A stretch of DNA of 52,734 nt from Acidobacteria bacterium Ga0077553 (GTDB lineage Bacteria > Acidobacteriota > Terriglobia > Bryobacterales > Bryobacteraceae): assembly GCA_001464575.1 (NCBI GenBank), contig LNFE01000190.1, positions 1-52,734 on the forward strand, written 5' to 3'. Shown here piece after piece: positions 17,642-26,213 of this stretch. The notes beneath the pieces are model-generated. The model was given only the letters and a program-made list of their open reading frames with translations, did no database searches and was not told the DNA's origin. Every line of letters starts with the position of its first letter. Position 1 is the stretch's first letter. A program made the position numbers and the translations under genes.

Positions 17642-19180
17642 GTGCGGCTGCTTATCGTAACCTTAATCCTTTCTTCGTTGGTTTGGGGGGAGCCCTACGC
17701 GGATCCGCAGGGGCGCTTCCGGTTGGAGATGCCGGCCGGGTGGGCCGCGAGCGGCGCCTATCTCGTATCCGGGAAGGCATATGCCTTGCCGATGGTGGTA
17801 GCGCGGGATGGGGTGGAGGCGATGGTGGCGCAGTTTGGGAAGCAGTGGAAGGAGTACCGGCGAGTAGGAAACCTCTCGTATGCGGGGATCAATCCCAGTG
17901 GGGTTTCGGCGATGGTGCAGGTATACGCACGACCCTTGGGGGCCGAGGCCTTGGTGCTTCTCGTCTCTGCGCCGGCCGCGGAGTGGGCGGGTCGACAGGC
18001 GGAGTTTGGGCTGATGAACGAGAGTCTGCAGCCGAACGTGGCGGCCAGGACGGCTTCCGCGAACCTGGCGCAGGCTTACAAAGTGCCAGCGCCAGGCGGG
18101 GGATCGGCACGGGGGCGCGTGCGAGCGTTTCTGCCGGCCTTGGCGCGGCAGTTCGACGGGCCGGTGCGGGTGGTAAGTGCATTGGGGGATGGACGCGATA
18201 CGGAGTTGCAGGCGTTCTTCCGGGCAACGCGGGGGAACGTGCCGGTGCGAGGATGGCTGGGGCTCAGCGGGGAGCAGATTGCAGTCGCCTACGACGAGGC
18301 GTCGCAATTCGGACGCAGCTTTCCCCGAATGGCGGCGGGATTGGGAGTAGGGGCGGCGGCGCCGGCAACGACTGCGGCCCCTCCTGCACAGGTGCCGCTC
18401 CAGCGGGTCGCGTTTCCCGATGGCAGCGGGAGCATTGGGGTGCCTCCGGGTTGGCGGTTTGTAGACGCACAGAAGGGAGTGGTCGACGTAGCGGGGCCGA
18501 ACGGCGCCGTGGCGGGCTTTGGGTATTATCAGCAGGTTCCGTTGACGTGGTTTGGACCGCGGCCGAATCTTCCGGGGCATATGGTGGGGCCGATACGGGA
18601 GCCGGCGACGGCGCTGCGGAATTACTATGACTCGGTCTTTCAGGGGGCCTTATCGAGCGGGCGGGGGACCTATCGTGTGGTTGAAGGGACGCCAGTGGCT
18701 CCGTTGACGGCAGGTGCGCAGACGGCGTTGTTGCTCGTGGAGGTGAACATTCCGCCGCACCGGGCACGGTCGTTGGCGTTGGTCTCCGTAGCGCCGGTGA
18801 ACAATGAGCTTTGGTTGTTCTATCTTTCGCAGGTCGCGGCACCGGCGACAGACTTTGCGGCCCAGTTGCCGGGGATGCTGCAGATGTGGGGCTCGTGGAG
18901 TTTGAACCCGGCGATGCTGCAGGAGCGGATGAACAGCGCACTGCGGACGATGCGGGAGACCAGCGAGATTCTGCAAGGGATCAACCGGAATCAGCAACGG
19001 GCCGGGGAACGGGGGAATCTGGCATGGAGCCAGACCATCCGAGGGGTCCAGACGGTGGAAGATACGGCGACCGGGTGGCGAGGCGATGTCGACATGCATC
19101 TAGCGGAGCGGATCGTGCAAGGACTGAACGAGCAGGGGTATAGTTACCGCATTGTGCCGGTTCCGGAGTTAGTTCCTTAA
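17642..19180 (+). CDS. Exported protein of unknown function with two similar domains
   Basis: The product is 512 residues from a GTG at 17642. A leader (VRLLIVTLILSSLVWG) is followed by DPQGRFRLEMPAGW, and a second similar segment, DGSGSIGVPPGWRF, begins near residue 260. Both resemble the opening strand of PsbP/DUF1795-like beta proteins, so I suspect an internal duplication, but I cannot assign a function. An Ala/Pro/Thr-rich linker joins the halves. The frame is open upstream to 17459, but only the GTG places the leader at the N-terminus. A TATATA element sits at about 17582-17587. It is followed after 3 bases by a receptor kinase gene, so the two may act together. Confidence 0.65.
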   Translation: MRLLIVTLILSSLVWGEPYADPQGRFRLEMPAGWAASGAYLVSGKAYALPMVVARDGVEAMVAQFGKQWKEYRRVGNLSYAGINPSGVSAMVQVYARPLGAEALVLLVSAPAAEWAGRQAEFGLMNESLQPNVAARTASANLAQAYKVPAPGGGSARGRVRAFLPALARQFDGPVRVVSALGDGRDTELQAFFRATRGNVPVRGWLGLSGEQIAVAYDEASQFGRSFPRMAAGLGVGAAAPATTAAPPAQVPLQRVAFPDGSGSIGVPPGWRFVDAQKGVVDVAGPNGAVAGFGYYQQVPLTWFGPRPNLPGHMVGPIREPATALRNYYDSVFQGALSSGRGTYRVVEGTPVAPLTAGAQTALLLVEVNIPPHRARSLALVSVAPVNNELWLFYLSQVAAPATDFAAQLPGMLQMWGSWSLNPAMLQERMNSALRTMRETSEILQGINRNQQRAGERGNLAWSQTIRGVQTVEDTATGWRGDVDMHLAERIVQGLNEQGYSYRIVPVPELVP

Positions 19181-19183
19181 ACT

Positions 19184-21910
19184 ATGGCGTCTGATAACTG
19201 GAAGAAGGCCGAAGAGCTGTTTCATGATGTGATTGCGCTGCCGCCAGAAGAGCGGCCGGGGCGATTGGCCGGCGCCGACGAGGCGCTGCGGGCGGAGGTG
19301 CTTTCGCTGGTGCAGGCGTTTGAAGTGGCCTCGGTGCAGAAGCCGCCGCGGCCGGCGTCGACGCCCGAGACAGCGTCGGAATGGGTGGGACCGTACCGAT
19401 TGGAGCGGGAGTTGGGCGAAGGGGGCATGGGCACCGTGTACCTGGCGTCGCGGGCCGATCAGCAGTTCGATAAGAAGGTGGCGATCAAGGTGATCCGCGG
19501 CGGGCCGGGGTCGCAAGCGCTGATTGAACGCTTCTATCGGGAACGGCAGATTCTGGCCGGGATGGAGCATCCGAACATCGCCCGGCTGATTGATGGCGGC
19601 CTGCTGCCGGACGGCCGGCCGTACCTTGTGATGGATTACGTCGAAGGAACGCGGCTCGATAAACACTGCGATGCGGAAAAGTTGGGGATTCGGGCGCGAT
19701 TGGAAATTTTCCTGAAGGTGTGCGATGCGGTGAGCTATGCGCATCGCAGTTTGGTGATCCATCGGGATTTGAAGCCGAACAACATCCTGGTGACGGCTCA
19801 GGGAGAGCCGAAGCTTTTGGACTTCGGCATTGCGACGGCGATGCGATCAGCGGCGGACGGAGTGGACCTGACCATGACCTCGGGGCTGTTTCTAACGCCG
19901 CTGTATGCAAGCCCGGAGATGATCCAAGGGGCCCGGGTTTCCGTCAGTTCGGATGTCTATTCGCTGGGGGTCATCCTGTACGAGTTGTTGTGCGGACGGT
20001 CTCCGTATGAGCCACACACATTGAGCCCCGCGTTTCTGATCCACGCGATTACGACCGCGGATCCGAACTTCCCATCGAGCCCCGGAGCGCCGAGTGAGCC
20101 GGGGAACCGGAGCCCGGAGGAGTTGGCGGCGCTCCGGGGGGAGACCCCGGCAAGCCTGGCGGCGAAGCTGCGGGGAGAGCTCGACAGCATTGTCTTGAAG
20201 GCGCTGGCAAAATCGACCGAAGAGCGATACGCCTCCGTGGAGCAACTGGCCGATGACCTCGGCCGGCACCTGAGCGGAGAGCCGGTGCTGGCCATTCGCG
20301 CGGGGAACTGGTACCGGGCGCGGAAGTTTCTCAAGCGGCACCGGGGGGCCGTGGCGGCAGCCGCTGCGTTTGTCGTGCTGCTTCTGGGCGGCGTGGCCTC
20401 GACAACCTGGCAGGCAAGAGTGGCCGAGCGGCGGTTCAACGAGACGCGGCAGTTGGCCAGGTATCTGCTGTTTGATCTCTACAATTCCGTGCAGAAGCTG
20501 CCGGGGTCCACGCCGGTACAAGCCCAGATTGCCCAGGAATCGCTGGGATATCTGGACCGGCTCAGCGCGAGCCGGAGCGGGGATCGGGATCTGCAGCACG
20601 AGTTGGCGGAGGGGTATCTACGGGCCGGGAACGTCTTGGGGAATCCGTTTGCGCCGAACTTGGGGAAGCGGGATGAGGCGGCCGCCAGCTACCGGAAGGC
20701 CCTCACGCTGGTGGAGCCGTTGCTCCCGGAGCGGCGGGCGGCATTGACGCACGCACGGGTTCGTTTGCAACTTGGGGGTCTACTGACGTTCGCGGCGCAA
20801 ACCGAGCGGGAAGGGAAAGGCATGACGCGGCAGGCCGTTCAACAACTGGACCAACTCTTGCGCGCGACGCCGGACGAGGAGGAGCTGCGGGTGGAGGTGG
20901 GGTCGGCGCATCAGATGTTGGCGCGGCAGTTGAGTCAGTCGGGGGGCTGGGTCTCGAACGAAGCGGCGCCGGAGGTTCGCGAACACCTAGAGCGGGCGCG
21001 GGAACTCTTTTTAGCAGGGAAACAGGATGCGCGGATGCTGAAGCATTTGGCTCTGAATCACAATATCCGCGCCCTGATGCTTTCGAGCAAAAACCCGTCC
21101 GCATCGTTAGCCGAGTACACCAAAGCACTTGGCTACTTGGATCAGATTGGCCCTGAGCAAACGGATACAGAGATCCGGCGGCTGCGGGCGAGCTGTCTGC
21201 TGAACCGGGGATGGGACCAGGGCCAGCTTTCGGATTTCGATCCGGCAATCCGGGACATCGAGGCTGGCAAGGAGATCATCGTCAGCATCGCTAACGCCGA
21301 TCCGCAGAACATGGCGGCCGCGTATCACTGCACGAACGCCTTCCGGAACTTGGGAATCGTGAACAACTACGCCGGCCGGAAGGAGGCGGCGCTAGCGAGC
21401 TTCCGGCAGGCGGTGGCTTACTTCGACAAGCTCATCGTGGGGGAACCGCTGAATACGCATCACCCGCTGCATCGCGCCGAGGCGCTGATCCGGATCAGCG
21501 ATCTGCTGGTGCAGTTAGGCCGGGGAGCCGAGGCTGTCGGTCCGGCGAAAGAGGGACTCGGCTACCTGACGAAATTGGCGGACTCGCCATCGGCAACCGG
21601 GAGCCAGTTGCTGGACGCCACACGGTGGTTGCTGAATACGGAAGTAAAGGCGTTGCGCGATCCGCAGCGGGCTCTGCGCTACGTGCAGAGGACGGATGCG
21701 AAGACCGCCGGGCGGGACGAATATCTGGCGGAAGCGCTCTATAGCACCGGCGACGCCGCGGGGGCGGTGGCGGCGATTGACCGCATGATCGCGGCTATGC
21801 CGCCGATGGCGCCGGGCGAGAAACCCTCTCGGAACCGGCAGATTTTCACGGAGTCGCGGCAACGGTACGCAGCCGGGCTCACATCTTCCAAAACACGACC
21901 GCCACAGTGA
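19184..21910 (+). CDS. Membrane Ser/Thr protein kinase with periplasmic TPR-rich domain
   Basis: The product is 908 residues. The short N-terminal helical segment (MASDNWKKAEELFHD) is typical of acidobacterial and planctomycetal PknB-like kinases. The kinase domain at about 71-370 has the glycine loop GEGGMGTVY, Lys102, HRDLKPNN (193-200) and DFG (213-215), all the residues needed for activity. A membrane helix lies at about 386-407. The extracytoplasmic half (about 410-900) is helical with TPR-like repeats (e.g. GKRDEAAASYRKAL, AGRKEAALASFRQAV). It probably senses a ligand or partner outside and phosphorylates cytoplasmic targets on Ser/Thr. Its 3' end overlaps the last T3SS-cluster gene by 32 bases on the opposite strand. 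Confidence 0.9.
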   Translation: MASDNWKKAEELFHDVIALPPEERPGRLAGADEALRAEVLSLVQAFEVASVQKPPRPASTPETASEWVGPYRLERELGEGGMGTVYLASRADQQFDKKVAIKVIRGGPGSQALIERFYRERQILAGMEHPNIARLIDGGLLPDGRPYLVMDYVEGTRLDKHCDAEKLGIRARLEIFLKVCDAVSYAHRSLVIHRDLKPNNILVTAQGEPKLLDFGIATAMRSAADGVDLTMTSGLFLTPLYASPEMIQGARVSVSSDVYSLGVILYELLCGRSPYEPHTLSPAFLIHAITTADPNFPSSPGAPSEPGNRSPEELAALRGETPASLAAKLRGELDSIVLKALAKSTEERYASVEQLADDLGRHLSGEPVLAIRAGNWYRARKFLKRHRGAVAAAAAFVVLLLGGVASTTWQARVAERRFNETRQLARYLLFDLYNSVQKLPGSTPVQAQIAQESLGYLDRLSASRSGDRDLQHELAEGYLRAGNVLGNPFAPNLGKRDEAAASYRKALTLVEPLLPERRAALTHARVRLQLGGLLTFAAQTEREGKGMTRQAVQQLDQLLRATPDEEELRVEVGSAHQMLARQLSQSGGWVSNEAAPEVREHLERARELFLAGKQDARMLKHLALNHNIRALMLSSKNPSASLAEYTKALGYLDQIGPEQTDTEIRRLRASCLLNRGWDQGQLSDFDPAIRDIEAGKEIIVSIANADPQNMAAAYHCTNAFRNLGIVNNYAGRKEAALASFRQAVAYFDKLIVGEPLNTHHPLHRAEALIRISDLLVQLGRGAEAVGPAKEGLGYLTKLADSPSATGSQLLDATRWLLNTEVKALRDPQRALRYVQRTDAKTAGRDEYLAEALYSTGDAAGAVAAIDRMIAAMPPMAPGEKPSRNRQIFTESRQRYAAGLTSSKTRPPQ

Positions 21911-22295
21911 CCGCGGCGGCAAGAAGTGCGAAGACGGTCCTCTCCGTCGTGGTGATCGTCGCCCAGAACGAGGGCGGGGCGGGTACGGCCTGGCCGAGAG
22001 GCAGAAAGGTCAGATTGTAGCCGGGGAGCTGAACCACGTCGCCCAGTTGGAGCGGCTGCCAGAAACCGGTGGCAATCGGCGCGCCGTTCACAGCGGTTCC
22101 ATTGGCGCTGAGGTTCCAGAGGGAAAGCTGTCCGCCGGCGAGAGCGAGAATCAAATGCTCGCGGGAAATCTGCGGGCCCTCCAGGAGAATGGGGCTGTCG
22201 GGACCACGGCCCAGGGTGAGGCGCTCCCCGATCGGAACGCGGAGCACTTGGTGGCCTCCGGTGGCCAGCGTCTCAATCGAAATCTCGAGTTCCAC
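21879..22295 (-). CDS. FHA domain with a single C-terminal membrane helix (possible minimal SctD)
   Basis: The product is 138 residues from a GTG with GAGGAG upstream. The FHA domain at about 20-100 keeps the phosphothreonine-binding residues Gly29-Arg30, Ser44-Arg-Glu-His47 and the asparagines of NGTAVN. One membrane helix at 119-136 ends the protein, so FHA faces the cytoplasm. T3SS inner-ring proteins (SctD) have a cytoplasmic FHA-like domain, one membrane helix and then a large periplasmic part that meets the secretin. This protein looks like SctD without the periplasmic part. It is the last gene of the T3SS operon, 1 base after the 91-aa gene. It could instead be an unrelated FHA adaptor. 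Confidence 0.7.
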   Translation of the reverse strand: MELEISIETLATGGHQVLRVPIGERLTLGRGPDSPILLEGPQISREHLILALAGGQLSLWNLSANGTAVNGAPIATGFWQPLQLGDVVQLPGYNLTFLPLGQAVPAPPSFWATITTTERTVFALLAAAVTVAVVFWKM

Positions 22296-22296
22296 G

Positions 22297-22572
22297 CTAC
22301 TCCTCGGTCCGCTGCAAGTAGCGGCTCAGACGGCTTTGCAGGTACGGGTCCTCAGCCAGCTGCGTGCGCAGCGCCTGGCGCGCTTCGTCCGGCAACCCTC
22401 CGATGCGCTCAGCCGCGCGATCCAGCAGTTCGTCCAGGACAGCGCCCGGCTCACGCGCCGCGGGCTTGGCCGCTGTCGCTTCCGCTTTCGCGGCAAACAC
22501 CTTTCCGGTGCCGTTGGTCTCGGCGGGGCCGGTGGTTGGCGGCGTTAGGGGATTGAGGCGCTTGATGTCCAT
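22297..22572 (-). CDS. Small T3SS-cluster protein of unknown function (91 aa)
   Basis: I do not recognise this protein. The first half is low in hydrophobic residues and rich in Ala, Thr and Pro, so probably disordered. The second half is amphipathic helix (EARQALRTQLAEDPYLQS). A disordered N-terminus of this kind would suit a secreted substrate or small regulator. It begins 5 bases after the TPR gene and is followed by the FHA gene. Confidence 0.6.
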   Translation of the reverse strand: MDIKRLNPLTPPTTGPAETNGTGKVFAAKAEATAAKPAAREPGAVLDELLDRAAERIGGLPDEARQALRTQLAEDPYLQSRLSRYLQRTEE

Positions 22573-22577
22573 ACTCT

Positions 22578-22976
22578 TTATCCTCGCTCGACCATCGCCA
22601 ACAGTTCCATCATGCCGCGTGCGAACTTACCGGTCTCGCCGCGGGGATCGAGAGCGAGGGCACGTTGCAGGTGCTCGCGCGCTTCCTTGGATTGCCGCAG
22701 AAACACGTGCGCTTCGCCGAGATGAGAGTGCGCGTAGGCGCTTTGCGGATTCTTCTCGATCGCTTGGCGGTAGTGCTTGATGGCTCCGGGAAGGTCGCCA
22801 GCTTCAAAGCGAAGGGTACCGAGGGCCACGTCCGGCACCTCGCTCGACGGGAGCAGTTCCCGGACGCCCCGGAATACCGTTTCCGCTTCCTTGAACTCGT
22901 GCGCGTCGCGGTAGACCATCCCGGCCTCCATCAGGAACGCAATCTCGTCGATAGGCGCTTGCAGCTTATGGCGCAT
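22578..22976 (-). CDS. TPR protein, SycD/LcrH-like T3SS chaperone
   Basis: The product is 132 residues with about three tetratricopeptide repeats, for example PGAIKHYRQAIEKNPQSAYAHS and SKEAREHLQRALALDP. Small all-TPR proteins inside T3SS loci act as class II chaperones of translocators or as needle-subunit chaperones (SycD/LcrH, YscG). It lies 2 bases after the 117-aa gene, so that protein is the likely client. The partner assignment is inference. Confidence 0.75.
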   Translation of the reverse strand: MRHKLQAPIDEIAFLMEAGMVYRDAHEFKEAETVFRGVRELLPSSEVPDVALGTLRFEAGDLPGAIKHYRQAIEKNPQSAYAHSHLGEAHVFLRQSKEAREHLQRALALDPRGETGKFARGMMELLAMVERG

Positions 22977-22978
22977 GG

Positions 22979-23332
22979 TTAGCTCTTCATGTTCCGGATG
23001 GCCGACATGGAGGCGTCGTGCCGGTTCTTGAGGATGGTGGAGGCGAGTTCAAAGGCACGCATCTCCATCGTCATCTGTTGCTGGTACTGCAGGAACTGCG
23101 AGGCATCCGGGCCGAGCATGGTGCCTTTCAGATTGAACCCGTTCATGCCGCTCGCACCGCCGAGGATACCGCCGACCACGGGGCCAACGCCAGGGAAAAC
23201 GAACCCGGCCGCCGCGCCGGCCACCTTGCCGATGGTGCTGAAAACGGCGCCAATTTTACTGGGCTTTTTAGCAATTTCCGGCTCGGTCTCGCCGGGCTGT
23301 TGGGTGGGTCCGTTGAGTTTATTGATGCTCAT
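22979..23332 (-). CDS. Small glycine-rich T3SS-cluster protein, candidate secreted substrate (117 aa)
   Basis: I cannot name the family. A Lys-rich start is followed by a hydrophobic glycine/alanine-rich stretch at about 28-62 (GKVAGAAAGFVFPGVGPVVG) and a C-terminal amphipathic helix ending ASMSAIRNMKS. No cysteine is present. The hydrophobic segment could insert in a membrane, as translocators do, and the short helical end is the kind found in rod and needle subunits. Its immediate downstream neighbour is a TPR chaperone-like gene. Confidence 0.6.
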   Translation of the reverse strand: MSINKLNGPTQQPGETEPEIAKKPSKIGAVFSTIGKVAGAAAGFVFPGVGPVVGGILGGASGMNGFNLKGTMLGPDASQFLQYQQQMTMEMRAFELASTILKNRHDASMSAIRNMKS

Positions 23333-23338
23333 GGGAAA

Positions 23339-23599
23339 TTATCGGGCCGCCGAAGCGGAAGTTGCCGCAGCATGACGAATCTCATCAATGCGATCGATCA
23401 GCTTGACGCCAAGTTCGTAAGCGGCAAGGGCAGTGGCTGCGCGCCGGGCGTCCGGATCCTTCGCCGCCGCAAGTTCGCGCAGCTTGGCCTGGCGGTCGGC
23501 GAGCCGCTGGCGGAAAGGCTCCAACTGGCCCTCGGCAAAGATTTTCTCGAGCTGCGGAAAGTTCTCCGGGGCGGGAACGGCAAAGACGGGTTGACTCAT
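23339..23599 (-). CDS. Small helical T3SS-cluster protein (86 aa)
   Basis: This is an unrecognised protein, almost entirely helical and charged (LEPFRQRLADRQAKLRELAAA, shortened), with a C-terminal helix ELGVKLIDRIDEIRHAA. Its size would fit a needle-chaperone partner of the YscE type, but I see no diagnostic motif. The ATG overlaps the sctV stop as ATGA, so it is translated with sctV. Confidence 0.55.
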   Translation of the reverse strand: MSQPVFAVPAPENFPQLEKIFAEGQLEPFRQRLADRQAKLRELAAAKDPDARRAATALAAYELGVKLIDRIDEIRHAAATSASAAR

Positions 23600-25731
23600 C
23601 GGATGCTCCTTTTGGCGGCCGCTGCCGCGTCAATAAACGCAAGGTGCTGGGGCCGGATCTGCGGACTGATCTGGTCGAAACTCAGCACGGTCAGGTCCGG
23701 GAAATGGCTGTGCAGGATCTGAAAGACAAAGGGTCGGATGTCCTTGTCGGTCAAGATGACGGGGCGCTGGGCGGTGGATGGCAGGTTGCCGATCACAGCT
23801 TGTACGGCAGCCCGAACCTGGCTGATCATTTCCGACTGCATATCGATCTTCTGCCCCGTGGCGCCATAGCGAATCGAGTTGCGAAACATCTCTTCGAACT
23901 CCGTATCGAGGCGATAAACATAGAGCGTCGACTTGCCTTCGGAGGCCTGGAAAGAAATGGGCCGCTTCAACCCGGCGCGCACATGTTCAACCAGTTCCAC
24001 CGGGTCGCTGACGCCCCGGCCGACTTCGCCGAGCGACTGCAGGACGCTCTTCAGGTCGCGGATGGAGACACGTTCTTTGACGAGACTCCGCAGCACTTCG
24101 GTGAGGGTCTGGTAGGAGATAGGCTTGGGGGTCACCTCCTCAACAAGGCTCGGGAAGATCTCCTTCACTTTACTGGCCAGCCATTGGGTCTCCTGCACCC
24201 CAAGGAACTCCGCGGCATTCGACCGCAGGAAGTGCCCGAGATGAAGCAGCAGCACCTCATGAGGCTGCCACAGGGTGATTTTCAACGCCTGCACCCGTTC
24301 GGCGAGTTCGCGCGGAAGCCATAGGGCGGGGCGGCCGGTGGCCGGGTTGCGAGTCTCCTCCCCCTTTAGGCCGTAGATCGCGACATCGCGCTGGGCGGCC
24401 CCAACGAGTACCAGATCCGCACGGAGCTGGCCGGTGGCGGCGGGAATTTCGTTGAGGATCAGGTGATAGGCCCCAGGCGAACCGAGCGGCTTCGAGAACA
24501 CTTTGATGGGCGGGTACGGCACGCCGGTTTCGTGATAGAGCGTGTTGCGAAGCTCGGCGAGCGTATTGGAGAAGGCCCTACCGGATTCCGTCGCCGGGTC
24601 GATTAAGGGGGCAAGGTCTTCGCCGACCACGAGCATAACCGGCGTGGTGGGCGAGAACTCCGGAGCCCGGCTTTCGAGCTCGGGCTTGGCGGCTTCCGCG
24701 GCGGTTTCCGTGAGTCCCTTACCGCGATAGATGCCGTAGCCCACCGCACCGGCCACGCCGGCCATCAGGAAGAAGGGAATCTTAGGCAGGCCCGGCGTTA
24801 GCGCGAGCAGCAGCAGCAAACCGGCCGTGATGGAGATGGCTTTCGGCTGCGCCAGAATCTGGCCACCGATCTCTTTGCCGAGATTGGTTTCCGGAGCGTC
24901 GGCGGCCACACGGGTGACGACCATGCCCGCGGAGATGGAGATGAGCAACGCCGGAATCTGGGAGACGAGGCCATTGCCGATGGTGAGGATGGAATAGGTT
25001 TCGAGCGCTTCCATGGCGCTCATGCCGTTCATAGCCACCCCAATGACAAGGCCGCCAACGATGTTGATTACGGTGATGACGATGCCCGCGATGGCGTCGC
25101 CCTTGACGAACTTCATGGCGCCGTCCATGGCGCCGTAGAATTGGCTCTCCCGGCCCAACGCCTCGCGGCGCTTCCGCGCTTGCTGGAAGTCGAGAATACC
25201 GGCCCGCAAGTCGGCGTCGATGCTCATCTGCTTGCCAGGCATGGCATCGAGAGTGAAGCGGGCCGCGACTTCGGCCACGCGCTCAGCGCCTTTGGTGATG
25301 ACAATGAATTGAACGAGCGTGATGATCAGGAAGATCACGGCGCCGACGACGAAATTGCCCTGCACGACGAAATTGCCGAAGGAATAGATCACTTCGCCGG
25401 CATCGGCTTGCAGCAGGATGAGACGCGTGGCGGAGATGTCGAGCGAAAGGCGATAAAGAGTCGTGATCAGCAGAAGAGTGGGGTAGGAGGCGATCTGCGT
25501 GGCATCGGCGATGTAGATCGACACCATCAGCAGCGTCACGGCGGCGGTGATATTAACGGTCAGCAGGACGTCCAACACAAACGTGGGCAGCGGCACGATC
25601 ATCATGCCGACCATGCAGGCGATAGCCAGAACGAGCAGCAGGTCGCTGTAGCGGGTGATGACAGCCGTCAGTTGGCCCGCGGCTACTTCCCGGCGGAGTT
25701 CGTCAAATTGCAGTTTGAGTTTGGGAATCAT
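23596..25731 (-). CDS. sctV: T3SS export gate protein SctV
   Basis: The product is 711 residues, the normal length for the FlhA/SctV (FHIPEP) family. About eight membrane helices fill residues 25-340, with conserved stretches such as YPTLLLITTLYRLSLDISAT, MPGKQMSIDADLRAG and SQIPALLISISAGM. The C-terminal cytoplasmic domain (about 370-711) forms the nonameric ring that receives substrate-chaperone complexes. FlhA and SctV are hard to separate by eye, and the surrounding genes make this the non-flagellar one. It overlaps the TPR gene before it and the 86-aa gene after it by 4 bases each. Confidence 0.95.
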   Translation of the reverse strand: MIPKLKLQFDELRREVAAGQLTAVITRYSDLLLVLAIACMVGMMIVPLPTFVLDVLLTVNITAAVTLLMVSIYIADATQIASYPTLLLITTLYRLSLDISATRLILLQADAGEVIYSFGNFVVQGNFVVGAVIFLIITLVQFIVITKGAERVAEVAARFTLDAMPGKQMSIDADLRAGILDFQQARKRREALGRESQFYGAMDGAMKFVKGDAIAGIVITVINIVGGLVIGVAMNGMSAMEALETYSILTIGNGLVSQIPALLISISAGMVVTRVAADAPETNLGKEIGGQILAQPKAISITAGLLLLLALTPGLPKIPFFLMAGVAGAVGYGIYRGKGLTETAAEAAKPELESRAPEFSPTTPVMLVVGEDLAPLIDPATESGRAFSNTLAELRNTLYHETGVPYPPIKVFSKPLGSPGAYHLILNEIPAATGQLRADLVLVGAAQRDVAIYGLKGEETRNPATGRPALWLPRELAERVQALKITLWQPHEVLLLHLGHFLRSNAAEFLGVQETQWLASKVKEIFPSLVEEVTPKPISYQTLTEVLRSLVKERVSIRDLKSVLQSLGEVGRGVSDPVELVEHVRAGLKRPISFQASEGKSTLYVYRLDTEFEEMFRNSIRYGATGQKIDMQSEMISQVRAAVQAVIGNLPSTAQRPVILTDKDIRPFVFQILHSHFPDLTVLSFDQISPQIRPQHLAFIDAAAAAKRSIR

Positions 25732-26213
25732 GACGGAAGCAAGGCGGAAAGACCATGGCCAATACCGGTGAGGATCACCGCGGCTCGCACGGAACCGGGG
25801 TGCGAAGCATGTTCAGGGTTCTCGACAACCGCTTTCAAAATCTCGAGCGCGGCCAGGAGTTGATCCCTTCGAATGAGGCATTCCGCGAGGTTGACTTGAA
25901 TGCTGGGATCCGTGGGATCGGCGGCGACAGCCTTGCGGAGATGACCTTCGGCGGCCTCCAACTTGCCTTCCTCCATGGCCGCGAGACCCAAGCCGGCATG
26001 ACCCCAAGGAACCCCGGCGTCGAGGGCGACAATGCCGCGATACAGGGTTTCGGCGTCATCCCGGCGGCCCTGACGCCAGAGGTCGTAAGCCCGCGAAGCC
26101 ATGAACATGAGTTCGGAGAGGGGGACGCCCATCGCTTCCCGCAACGGCGTATCCCCGGAAAGCAGCTTGCGCGCTGCCTCCGGGGTGAGTTGTGTTTCCC
26201 AGCTTGCACTCAT
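25728..26213 (-). CDS. TPR protein, SycD/LcrH-like T3SS chaperone
   Basis: The product is 161 residues with three or more TPR units: DAETLYRGIVALDAGVPWGH, LEAAEGHLRKAVAADPTDPS and AALEILKAVVENPEH. Size and position fit a class II T3SS chaperone. Its ATG overlaps the stop of the 278-aa gene (ATGA), which makes that protein the likely client. It is in turn coupled by ATGA to sctV. Confidence 0.78.
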   Translation of the reverse strand: MSASWETQLTPEAARKLLSGDTPLREAMGVPLSELMFMASRAYDLWRQGRRDDAETLYRGIVALDAGVPWGHAGLGLAAMEEGKLEAAEGHLRKAVAADPTDPSIQVNLAECLIRRDQLLAALEILKAVVENPEHASHPGSVRAAVILTGIGHGLSALLPS

